Assembly (NCBI GenBank): GCA_006176705.1
Contig: QRFJ01004917.1
Coordinates: 124,001-188,000 of the forward strand
Length of the DNA stretch: 64,000 nucleotides
DNA from: Cocos nucifera
Taxonomy: Eukaryota; Streptophyta; Magnoliopsida; Arecales; Arecaceae
Direction: 5' to 3'
Program-made: the position numbers and the translations under genes
Shown here: in pieces, positions 32,241 through 43,528 of the stretch
Numbering within the stretch: the first letter of the stretch is position 1
Layout of the letters: each line of letters begins with the position of its first letter
The notes under the pieces: generated by a model
What the model saw: only the letters and a program-made list of their open reading frames with translations
Databases searched by the model: none
What the model was told of the DNA's origin: nothing

Positions 32241-34110
32241 TTTCCTGTAGAGAGTCAAAGATTCTAGTTAGATACTGTAATTTTGACTTGACCAATTTGT
32301 TTAGGGATTTTATTTTTAAACAAATTAGCTCCCACTATTTTCTCGGATCCCTACACTCCCTCTGTAGAGATGCGAAAATCTCCGCGATTGATGATTTCTA
32401 GTGGGTGGTGCGGTCTCACCAACTGACTCATCACCTCACCTAACAGTTATTGGTGATGGGTTAGCCAATGAGTGAACAACTCTTGTTCAATGATTCTCTA
32501 ATCATGGTGCACCCAAACTTGGTCTCTAATTCATGAATCTCACCGTATCCGGAATATTGATCCACTCCTTAGTTAAGTCAGACCCACCATTTGCATAGAC
32601 TGGGTTCCTAATTGGGTCTCTCACCGTATCCGGAATATTGAGCCCAACTCATCCTCCAGCCCATAGCATCCAATGCCTAATAGACATGGTTGCGTCTTCC
32701 CGGTGCAACTGAGCCACTGTATCCAGCCGAGAACAATCAACCCCGGGAAGGGCCCGCACATCTACAATGGTGGAAGACCTCGGACTTAATCTTTTCTTAG
32801 GGAGAATTGATTCAGGTCTCATTAAACTAGACTTGGCTTAGTCATAACAATTATGACTAACCTAGTGGCATGGGTCAGCTCGGATTATTGACCACCTCAG
32901 ATCAGAACTGTGTCAACAGATATGGCCAGGTAAGTGAGACCGGTGGAAGGAATATGCCATTAACTCGTACAAGAACGCATTCAGGTCGAGTAGCTTCCAA
33001 TTAAAAACCAGTCGGTCGTCTGTGCCAAACTTACCTTAGACACCAAATTGTTGAGTCAGAACCAATTGGGTTAGCCTACAATCCAGACTCTAACCTCTGA
33101 GCCTAATTAGGTCTTGCTTGATCGTGACTCGATCTTGACCCAGACTTAATCCTATTAGGCTGGTCAATTTAAGCATTGTTGATCCCATCTAACCAACTCT
33201 TGATTCGGTTTGATCAACCGCTTAGACCTAATTGAGCTACCCAAGCCCGAACCCAGTATTATGAATATGTCTTAGATCTGAAATTCTCAATTTTAGACCT
33301 AATTAATATTCCATAAACTTAATTCTTAATTAAGTAGGGTTCATAAACAAAATATGCACAATAAATCCTAGGGTTTCAGGATCTAGGGTTTTGCAGAAAG
33401 TAAGTTTTGGGTTTCTGATTAAGGACGAACGCGCAGCACCCCTACACATCATAAGAACACCCCATCGAATGGGAAGAGAGGGCCTTTAAACCCTTCTTCG
33501 TTCTTATGACCGGACGGCCAAGAGGGAACGCCTTAATCAGGAACATTCAATAAACATTCAATACTACAAAACAGTTATAGATCTATATCATATATCTCAT
33601 ATACAAATTTAGATCTAACCATGGCATATTTTGCATACATCTCATGTATCATAATCATGCATGTTTTCAGATCTAAATTATCACATAATAATCTGAAAAA
33701 TTAGATTTAAATTGATCTAATCAAAATAAATTCTAATCTAGACAATTATGTAGAACTATTCTACAACTAGTCTAGTCATGCATCTATCATATCTCATATG
33801 ATATTTAAAATTAAATAATTTTTATTTGCTGTTTATCAGATGTTATTATAACACTTATAATATCAGAAAACAGTAAATAAGAAGATCTAAAATATGATTT
33901 AATCATATTAAATCAAAGACATGCAAAACTATTCTATAGAACTATTCTATTCTAGAACTAGTCATGCATATCTTCATGTTCTTAGATCCAAATCATTTAA
34001 TTTTAATTTTCCTGATTTCAGATCTGATCACATCTCATGTGACATCTGAAATCACGTTATTTTTAATTAAAATAAAATTAAAAATCAGATCTAAACTATT
34101 TTTAGAACCA
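32241..34110 (-). other. E1 leader, no gene seen
   Basis: A 1.87-kb untranslated leader between primer site and gag. A 22-bp direct repeat (CTCACCGTATCCGGAATATT core) occurs at about 32539 and 32620. The right part (33560-34110) is AT-rich with repeated AGATCTAAAT-like words. E2 (41690-43512) and E3 (63290-64000) carry the same leader. Confidence 0.7.
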
Positions 34111-34124
34111 TGGCTCTGATACCA
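34111..34124 (-). other. Primer binding site of E1, initiator tRNA-Met type
   Basis: The minus strand reads TGGTATCAGAGCCA, two bases after the 5' LTR, and is intact. Confidence 0.93.
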
Positions 34125-34126
34125 CT

Positions 34127-36414
34127 TGAAGGGAAATCCTGATTTCCCTGACCAGGTTCGTTCAGATCTGATCAGATCAAGAGATATATTTCAAAAATTT
34201 TTTCTCTTAGATCTGTATCAGATCAGGGATGCTTCAGATCTGATTCTTATTTATTTAATAAAAATTAAATGAAAAGGATAAATTAAATCACATTCAATTT
34301 ACCTGAATAGGGTAATCCTATTACCCTGTTGATGATCCTGTTTGCAGCGGAAGGTTCTGGATCAAGCCACGCAAGCGCCTGGCCTCTACCGGTATCCACT
34401 CGGGCTGGATCTGGAGATCCTCTTCTTCTCTATCACGCCTCCAAAAATCAGATCTGGATCTGATCTGGAGGATCTTCAAAACTCCTTTTGAAGATCTGCA
34501 GTCGTTCTTCGCAGCAGCGCAGCCTTCTTGCTTTTGATCTCCTTTTCTTGATCTAAATCGCACCAATCCAAATCCAAAACACTTTTGGACGTGGAGAGCA
34601 AGGGGAGAAGAGAGTATGGCGTGGAGAAAGGGGAGAGAGGCAGCCTTGGGGCGTGGGAAGATTGCTTCTTGATTATTTCTTGATTATTTTTTCACTTGGG
34701 CGCTGGGTCTCTTATATAGACTAAGCGTGATCCAAGTCATCTTCCTCCCAACCAATCACAACCCTTTGTGAAATCAGATCTAAATCTGATTGGTGGGATT
34801 AGAGTCCCCTGGATTCCTACTTGGAGAGTGCCTTGGACCAGTCAAACTGGATTCTTAGAAGAACTCTCATTGGAATCCTAAAGGGAGATGGAGTCCTTGT
34901 CCAACAAGGACTCCTAGGCGCCTCCTACTTGGGCTCACGCCACCCTTGGCGTGCGCCCTTCTCCTTGCCAGGTTCTGGCAGGGGGACAAGCCCCCACCAG
35001 CTCTCCAATAGGTGCATGACATGTGGTCAAAAGTCAAAGGGTCAATGGTCAACGTTTGACCAGTCAAAGGTAGACTTTTGACCAAAGTCAAAGAACAAGA
35101 AATGGCAGGTGACCAAAAATGGCAGGTAATGTCTTACAAATAAGACAACCTATTCTGACTTGGACAACCTCCAGTCAGACCATATGAAGACTTCTGTTTG
35201 AGCACAAACTCCTTTGGCTCAGACAGGACGAACTTATTTATGATAGCAAAAGAAGAACGTTAGGTTCAATCGAGTGCTAGCACGATTTCCTTGAACCTAA
35301 TTGAATCTCATTCAGATCAATTGAACTAGATCAGTTCAATTGATGATCACCAGATTCAAACCCTTGTTTGTGTGACCCAGTTAGGTTCAGTTCTGTATGG
35401 TAATGGGATATGTCATGATCTCTATCATCGACATCATCGAAACTCCTTTCGATGGATCAGAACTCTTCTGATTCGAACAGCTAGAATGATCGATCATCTA
35501 AATCATTCTAATTGCTCCCAAAATCCACCAGTGACACCTAGCAGTATATGGTGGCAACCCATCAGAGCTGAATGCGAACCTCTTGGTGCAGCTACCTGTG
35601 TGATTCAGTTCTTCTATCTTGAGCCCCGATCAGATTAGGGTTAAGGTGAACTCGTCAAACCCTAGTCTCTGTCATATGATGTAATCATTCGATTCGAGTC
35701 CAATGTGAAAATCTAAATAGAAACTCTTTCTATTATTTCACTCTGCCATGGCCATGGGCTTCAGGACTTGATTCTCATGATCATCATAGGGCTACTCCTC
35801 TACCACCGAGGTAGATAGATCCCATCTTGATGCAATCCAGTTCCTACAATGAACATGTCACAGCCAACATACACCTCAGGGTTCCATATGGCTAGGAGAC
35901 CGAGTAATGGTGTAGTCAAACTATAACACCCTCAAGGTGAACTGCCGATGCATCTCAGGTCAAAGAACCAGACACACTACTGCAGCATCGAGTCAGTCAT
36001 TGACGAGAAGGTAGACTCCCTAATGACTACTCGAGGTGGTCACGCTCAGTGCCCTCGTTCTCTAACGAGTACCTGTACTCTCGCTCCGGTGTCTCCACAC
36101 CGTAGACTCAAGACTCATCTACTAAAGAGAAGCGATCGTACACCAACCTTCCGGATCAATCACCATCCTCGTGATGATCCTATGGTCGGGAGCTATTTAT
36201 GAGTTAATAATGATTATTCATGTCTTAAATTTTCAACTCTTGAAAATATGAATTATCATTACCATTAACTCAAAGGATGTATCACAGACACTAAATACAC
36301 ATGTGTGATAGAAAATAACCCATTTATTAATTATAGTCAAAATTACAATTTTGCCCCTAGAAGTGTATTACAAGTGTCAGCCAATTCTGGCTTCTAGGGC
36401 ACATATATCTAACA
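34127..36414 (-). repeat. 5' LTR of E1
   Basis: 2,288 bp, almost identical to 25990-28274. It holds the W-box cluster (about 35026-35091), TATA box (34712-34719) and hairpins (35435-35454, 35483-35509). It ends at 36414 with CTAACA, after which the interrupted E2 LTR resumes. Confidence 0.95.
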
Positions 36415-37693
36415 AGTACATTTGTTTGATTTCCCGACAAGGACAAGCTCCAGTCAGATTAAAGGTATCTGAAGTGAGCACAAACTCATTTGGCTCAGTC
36501 GAGACAACTTTTAATGATAGAAAAAGGAGAATGTTAGGTTCAATCGTGTGCTAGCACGATTTCCTTGAACCTAATTGAATCTAATTCAAATCAATTGAAC
36601 TAGGTTAGTTCAATTGATGATATCCAGATCCAAACCCTTGTTTGTGTGACCCAGTTAGGTTCAGTTCTGTATGATAATGGGATATGTCGTGATCTCCATC
36701 ATCGATATCATCGAAACTCCTTTCGATGGATCAGAACTCTTCTGATTCAGACAACTAGAATGATCGATCATCTAAATCATTCTAATTGCTCCCAAAATCC
36801 ACCAGTGACACCTAGCAGTATATGGTGGCAACCCATCAAAACTGAAAATGAACCTCTCGGTGCAGCTACTTGTGTGATTAAGTTCTTCTATCTTGAGCCC
36901 CGATCAGATTAGGGTTAAGGTGAACTCGTCAAACCCTAATTTCTATCATATGATTTAATCATTCGATTCAAGTCCGAATGTGAAAACCTTAATAGAAACT
37001 CTTTCTATTATTTCACTCTCTGCCATGGCCATGGGCTTATGGACTTGATTCTCATGATCATCATAGGGCTGCTCCTCATCCACCGAGGTAGATAGATTCC
37101 ATCTTGGTGCAATCCAATTCCTACAATGAACATGCTATAGCCAACATACACCTCAGGATTCCGAATGGCTAGGAGACCGAGTCATGGTGTAGTCAAACTA
37201 TAACACCCTCAAGGTGAACTGCCGATGCACCTCAGGTCAAAGAACCAGACACACCACTGCAGCATCGAGTCAGTCATCGACGAGAAGGTAGACTTCCTTA
37301 TGACTACTCGAGGTGGTCACGCTCAGTGCCCTCATTCTCTAACGAGTACCTGTACTCTCGCTCCGGTGTCTCTACACCGTAGACTCAAGACTCATCTACT
37401 ATAAAGAAGCGATTGTACACTAACCTTCTGGATCAATCACCATCCTCATGATGATCCTATGGTCAGGAGCATTTTATGAGTTAATAATGAAAATTCATGT
37501 CTTAAATTTTCAACTCTTGAAAATATGAATTATCATTACCATTAACTCAAGGGATGTATCACAGACACTAAATACACATATGTGATAGAAAATAATCCCA
37601 TTTTATTATTTATAGTCAAAATTATAATTTTGCCCTTAGAAGTGTATTACAAGTGTCAGCCAATTCTGGCTTCTAGGGCACACATATCTAACA
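36415..37693 (-). repeat. 3' LTR of E2, inner part
   Basis: Continues the E2 LTR after E1, from AGTACATTTGTTTG to the terminal CTAACA at 37693, colinear with 44540-45818. It keeps both hairpins (36709-36728, 36757-36783). Confidence 0.88.
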
Positions 37694-37719
37694 AACTCCC
37701 ACTTGACCTAAAGCCAATT

Positions 37720-38200
37720 GGCTACAAATCTAAGTCCCATCTTCTCAAGGTGGGCTTCGATCTTCTGCTGGCCCAACGGCTTTGTAAGCGGATCTGCCGC
37801 ATTGTCTGTGGAGTCGACTCTCTTGACCTCGACGTAACCCTTCTCGAGGTAATCGCAGGATGAGGTGGTATCGCCGCTCGATGTGCTTGGATTTCTGGTG
37901 AGACCTCGGCTCCTTAGCAAGGGCTATGGTACCATTATTGTCGCAGTATAGAGGAATGGCATCTGATGGCATCACTCCAATCTTTATGGCAAACTTCTTA
38001 TACCAGAATGCCTCCTTTGTAGCTTCTGATGCAGCGATATATTCTGCTTCCATGGTGGAATCTGCTATCACTGTTTGCTTGAAACTTTTCCAACTGACAG
38101 CTCCACCATTGCACACAAACAGACTTTCCAGATGTCGACTTTCGATCATCTATATCGGACATAAAATCTGAGTCTGTATACCCCTGGACTTGGAGTTCTC
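37720..38200 (-). pseudogene. E2 RNase H
   Basis: Pieces in two frames give VSWKSFKQTVIADSTMEAEY, YCDNNGTIALAKEPRSHQKS, DYLEKGYVEVKRVDSTDNAA and DPLTKPLGQQKIEAH. An extra base in the DYLEK region (about 37856) and another near 38125 break the frame. The purine tract follows at 37694-37708. Confidence 0.82.
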
Positions 38201-39350
38201 CATTACCAAAGATCCAGCAACATATCCTTAGTTCTTCTTAAGTACTTAAGGATACATTTCACAGAAGTCCAGTGTTCTTCACCTGGATTCGACTGATATC
38301 TGCTCGTGACACTCACAGCATGGGCTATATCAGGTCGTGTACATAACATGGCATACATGAGGCTCCCTATTGCTAGAAGCATAAGGGATCTTGCTCATGC
38401 ATTCTATTTCCTCAGGTGTGCTAGGGCACATCTTCTTGGAAAGATGAATGCCATGTCTGAAGGGTACTAAAACCTCTCTTAGAGTTTTCCATGCTAAACC
38501 TCTTTAGTACTTCCTCTATGTACATCTTCTGTGAAAGTCCTAGCATCCTATTCGGTCTATCTCTATAGACCTTAATTCCTAGAATAAAGGATGCTTCTCC
38601 TAGGTCTTTCATGGAGAATTCTTTAGATAACCACATTTTAACTATGGTCAACATGGGAATATCATTCCCAATAAGGAGGATGTCATCCACGTACAATACG
38701 AGGAAGACAACAGCGCTCCCACTGACCTTTTTGAAAACACATGGCTCCTCTTTGTTTTTGATGAAACCAAATATTTTGATCACATCATTGAAAATGAGTA
38801 TTCCAGCTCCGAGATGCTTGCTTAAGTCCATATATGGACCTTTGCAGCTTGCAAACCTTGTGATCAGTCATCACTGGATGTGAAACCTAGCGGCTGTTCC
38901 ATATAGATATCTTCCTCAAGATATCCATTTAAGAATGCCATTTTCACGTCCATTTGCCATATTTCATAATCGAAATAGGCTGCAACAGCAAGCAATGTGC
39001 GGATGGATTTTAGCATAGCTACTGATGAAAAGGTATCCTGATAGTCAATGCCTTTGCATTGACTATAACCTTTTGCCACTAATCTAGCTTTGAATGTCTC
39101 CACATTTCCATCTGCACCAATCTTTCTCTTGATAGATCCATTTACACCCAATAGGTACTATACCTTCTGGTGGATCTACCAAGGTCCAGACTTGGTTTGA
39201 GTGCATCGAGTCAATTTCTGACTTCATTGCCTCTAACCATTTTTCGGAGTCGATATCTGATATCGCCTCGTTATAGGTTTTGGGATCATCACCATGAATC
39301 TCATTACCTACTGAGGAATATTTTCTCTACATTCCTCTGAAATAGTACCT
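38200..39350 (-). pseudogene. E2 reverse transcriptase
   Basis: Frames in pieces: FKARLVAKGYSQ, DVKMAFLNGYLEEDIYMEQP (39151-38864), then FLVLYVDDILLIGND with the Asp pair kept (38683-38694) and MKDLGEASFILGIKVYRDR (38831-38421). The extra base at about 38786-38797, in SRSWN(T)HF, is shared with E1. Further shifts occur near 38870, 39130 and 38375. Confidence 0.85.
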
Positions 39351-39479
39351 AAGTACCTCTCAGGAGGATGGAAAATCTTTTTCGATCTACGAGGTGGAGG
39401 AGGTAGTGTATGGATTGGCTTAACCTGATTTGGTTCCATTTGGTCCTTAGCTCGTTGCTCTTGTGAGACTTTCTCATCG

Positions 39480-40390
39480 AGCTTGATCTGCTTTCCAATG
39501 CCGCTATCTTGAATAAACTATTTTTCAAGAAAGATGGCATGTCGACTCACAATCACATTGTGATCTTCTGGAATGTAGAAATAATATCCTAATGACTCTT
39601 TAGGATATCCTATGAATCGAGCTCTAAAGGACCTAAAGTCTAACTTGTCCGCTTGTTGTCTTTTGACATGAGCCGGACAACCCCAAATTCTGAGATGACT
39701 CAGACTTGGTTTCTTACCATGCCATATCTCATACGGTGTGGTAGGAACGGTTTTAGAAGAAACCCTATTCAGTAAGTATATTGCAGTTAACAAATCAGTA
39801 TCCCCAAAGAAAATCAGGAAGGTCTGTGAAGCTCATCATGGATCGGACCATATCTAATAGGGTCCGATTCCTCCGTTCTGAAATCCCGTTGAGTTGAGGT
39901 GTTCCTGGTGGAGTCCATTGAGAGACTATGCCATTTTTCTTAAGATAGTCCAGGAATTTTCGACTAAGGTATTCACCTCCTCGATCTGATCGAAGAACCT
40001 TAATGGATTTTTCAGTTTGCTTTTCTACTTCATGTCTGAATTCTTTGAACTTTTCAAAGGCTTCAGACTTGTGTCTCATAAGATACACATACCCATACCT
40101 AGATAAATCATCAGGTAAAGATTATGAAGTAGACTAAAATTGCCTCTAGCCGGCACATCAAATGGGCCGCACACATCAGTATGTACTAGGGCAAGAAGAT
40201 CCGTGGCCCTTTTCCCCATGTCCTACAAAAGGGAGCTTAGTCATTTTGCCATGAAGATAGGATTCACAAATTGGATATGACTCGAAAGTCAACAACTCAA
40301 TAGCCCATTTTCTCCAATTTGTTAACCCTATCTTCTGCTATATGACCTAATCTTAGGTGCCATAGATACTTATCGTTTGGACTATCCCTA
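39480..40390 (-). pseudogene. E2 integrase
   Basis: Open parts 40088-39795 (KVLRSDRGGEYLSRKFLDYL, SQWTPPGTPQLNGISERRNR, LLDMVRSMMSF) and 39793-39518 (AIYLLNRVSSKTVPTTPYEI, LSHLRIWGCPAHVKR, ARFIGYPKESLGYYFY). These two abut with a shift near 39795. The zinc-binding start lies near 40390-40330 in another frame. Confidence 0.85.
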
Positions 40391-41665
40391 GCTCATTTTG
40401 ATTTTATGGCATTCACATTTTGCTCAAAATTAAAAATAGATACATCAACATGTAACTGATAAAGATCGTTAATAAGGAAACCACTTGCAATTTTATTTCT
40501 TTCATAAAGAATGTTACAATGGTCCTTAAGAAAACTAATTACATAGCCTTCTAATGCAAGGCAAGAAACAAAAATCAAATTCCTGCTTGTTACAGACACA
40601 TAATAACAGTCTTTTAACACTAAGTCTAAACCAGATGGTAGTCGAAGAGGGTATGTTCCTATGGCTACGGCAGCAACTCTTGCTCCATTTTTGATGTATA
40701 GGATTATCTCACCATCCCTCAATCTCTTGCTATCCTCAAGACCCTGCATAGAAGTGCACAAGTGAGCACTAGAATCAGAGTCAAGCATCCAACTGGATGC
40801 AGAAGAAATTGTAAGGTTTGACTCAATAACAAGCATACCTCCAGAAGGACCTGCCTCCTTCTTTAGGATGGCCAGATAAGTAGAGCAGCTCCGCTTCCAG
40901 TCGCTGTCATTATTGCAATGAAAACACTTTCCTTTATCAGCGGCCTTCTTTTTCGGCTCTACCTTTTTCTTCTTTCCTCCTTCCACCTTTTGCTTTTTCG
41001 TAGACTTTTTCTTTCCAAAAGACTTTCTCTTGGAAGAAGTCCATTCCATAGCAAGTACTGAGCCTTTAAAACCTTTCATGGAAAGCTCAGTAGTGATCAG
41101 CATGTTCATAAGTTTGGCCAGGGAGTTTTGAAATTTATGCATATGGTAGTTCATGATGAATTGCCCATACGCATCGGTCAAGGATTGCAGATATATCATT
41201 CTACAGATCCAAGTCCAACCTCACTCTGAGCTTCTCAAGCTCTTCCATGTCCTTGATCATCATCAGATAATGATCTTGGACTGACTGCCTATCATGCATC
41301 TTAGCCTTGAACAGTCATTTAGTGACTTGATACTTGGCTGCGCAACTCTATTCACCAAACATCTTCTGTAGGTGAGCCAATATTTGGCGAGCAGTCTTGA
41401 TATCTTCATGTTGGCACTGAAGTTCATTAGACATTGAGCCCAACATGTAGTATCTGGTCTTGTTATTATCATCAGTCCACTTATCCAGAGATGCTCTCTA
41501 CTCAATGGATGGACGAGCTGGTAAGATGGGAGGGTCCTAATCCAGTACATAAGTTAACTTCTCGAAACCCAAAATGATTTTGATGTTCTGGAGCCAATCC
41601 TTTTAATTTGTTTTGATCAGTCTATGGGTGTCTAGGAATCGTGCTAGTAGGTTGGATGCAGGTAT
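40390..41665 (-). pseudogene. E2 gag and protease, mutated active sites
   Basis: The place of the E1 start codon (41663-41665) is ATA, so the start is lost. The longest open part (41199-40393) holds LTDAYGQFIMNYHMHKF, a Lys-rich stretch and a damaged knuckle CFHCNNDSDWKRSC, where the metal-binding His is Asp. The protease motif reads MLDSDSSAHLC, with Gly of DSG changed to Asp (G-to-A). Upstream (41600-41200) the capsid part is in another frame with stops. Confidence 0.85.
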
Positions 41666-41689
41666 TTTCCTATAGAGAGTCAAAATTTC

Positions 41690-43512
41690 TAGTAAGATAT
41701 TATAATTAAGACTTAATCAATTTATTTAAAAATTTTATTTTTAAACAAATTAGCTCCCACTATTTTCTCGAATCCCTATACTTTCTTTGTAGAGATGCGA
41801 AAATCTTCATGATTACTGATTTCTAGTGGGTGGTGCGGTCCCACCAACTGACTCATCACCTCACCTAACAGTTATTGGTGATGGATTAGCGAATGAGTGA
41901 ACAAATCTTGTTCAATGATTCTCTAATCATGGTGCACCCAAGCTTGGTCTCTAATTCATTAATATCACCGTGTTTGGAATATTGATCCACTCCTTAGTTA
42001 AGTCAGACCCACCATTTGCACAGACTGGATTTCTAATTGAGTCTCTCATCGTATCTAGAATATTGAGCCCAATTCATCCTCTAGCCCATAGCATCCAATG
42101 CCTAATAGACATGGTTGTATCTTTTCGGTGCAACTGAACTACTATAACCAACCGAGAATAATCAACCCTGGGAAGGGCCCACACATCTACAATGATGGAA
42201 GACCATGACTTAATCTTTTCTTAGAGAGATTTGATTTAGGTCTCATTAAGCTAGACTTGACATAGTCATAACCATTATGACTAACCTAGTACATGGGTTA
42301 GATCAAATTATTGACCATCTCAGATCAGAATTGAGTCAACAAATATGGCCAGATAAGTGAGACCGATGGAAGGGATATGCCATTAACTCAACAAGAATGC
42401 ATTCGAGTCGAGTAGCTCCCAATTAAAAACTAGTCGATCGTATCTGCCAAACATACCTTAAACACCAAATTGTCAAGATAAAACCAATCAAACTAGCCTA
42501 CAATCCAGACTCTAACCACTAAGCCTAATTAGGTCTTAGCTTGATCGATCACATTCGTGACTCGATCTTGACTCAGACTTAATCCTATTAGGTTGGTCAA
42601 TTTTGCAATGTTGATCCCATCTAACCAACTCTTAATTCGGTTTGATCAATCGCTTAGACCTAATTAAGCTACCCAAATCCGAACCCAATTTTATGAACAT
42701 GTCTTAGATCTAAAAATTCTCAATTTTAGACCTAATATGTTTCATAATCTTAATTCTTAATTAAGTTTAGGGTTCAAAAATAAAACATGCAAATAAGATC
42801 CTAGGGTTTCAGAATTTAGGGTTTTGCAGAAAGTAAGTTTTCAATTTTTGATTAAGGATGAACGCACAGCACTCCTACACATCATAAGAACACCCCATCG
42901 AATAGGAGGAGAGGATCTTTAAACCCTACTTTATTCTTATGATCGGACGGCCAAGGGGAATGCCTTAATCAGAAATACAACTAATCTATAAAAATAATTA
43001 GATCTAAGCATATATCTCATATAAGAAAATTGATCTAATTAAAATATGTTTTGTATACATCATATCATGCATGTTTTTTAGATCTAAATTATCTCATAAT
43101 TATCTAAAAAATTAAATTTAAATTTGATCTCATCAAATAAAATTTAATCTAGACCTATTTGTAGAACTATTCTACAACTAGTCTAAACATGCAACTATCA
43201 TATCTCATATGAATAAATTAAATTTAATTTATTTTCTATTTTTAGATCTAATTATAATATTTATAAGATCAAAAAATAGTAAATAAATAAATCTAAAAAT
43301 TATATTTAATTAAATAAAAATTATGATTATACTAGACTACACATAGAATAATTCTATTCCTAGTCTAGTTATGTATCTCATACATATTAGATCTAGATTA
43401 ATTAATTTTAATTTTTTATTTTTTTAATTTAAAATATAATCATATATCATGTAATATCTGAAATTACTAATTTATCAAATTAAATTAGATCTAAATAAAT
43501 TTAATGGAAACC
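41690..43512 (-). other. E2 leader, no gene seen
   Basis: Colinear with the E1 leader (32241-34110) with many transitions. No open frame of note. Confidence 0.7.
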
Positions 43513-43526
43513 TGGCTCTGATACCA
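43513..43526 (-). other. Primer binding site of E2, initiator tRNA-Met type
   Basis: The minus strand reads TGGTATCAGAGCCA, intact, two bases after the 5' LTR. Confidence 0.92.
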
Positions 43527-43528
43527 GT

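Larger units (their letters stand above)
25990..36414 (-). mobile_element. Family-A copia element, copy E1, young
   Basis: A complete 10.4-kb element: LTRs at 34127-36414 and 25990-28274, primer site, leader, gag-protease, integrase, RT, RNase H and purine tract. The LTRs are almost identical; the differences I see are a poly-T length, a short T-rich rewrite near 26541/34680 and a few bases near 27050, 27090 and 27718. The insertion is therefore recent. Gag-protease (32240-30837) and most of RT-RNase H are open, yet the integrase region has several one-base insertions. No matching target duplication is found (TGACC left, AGTAC right). Confidence 0.93.
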
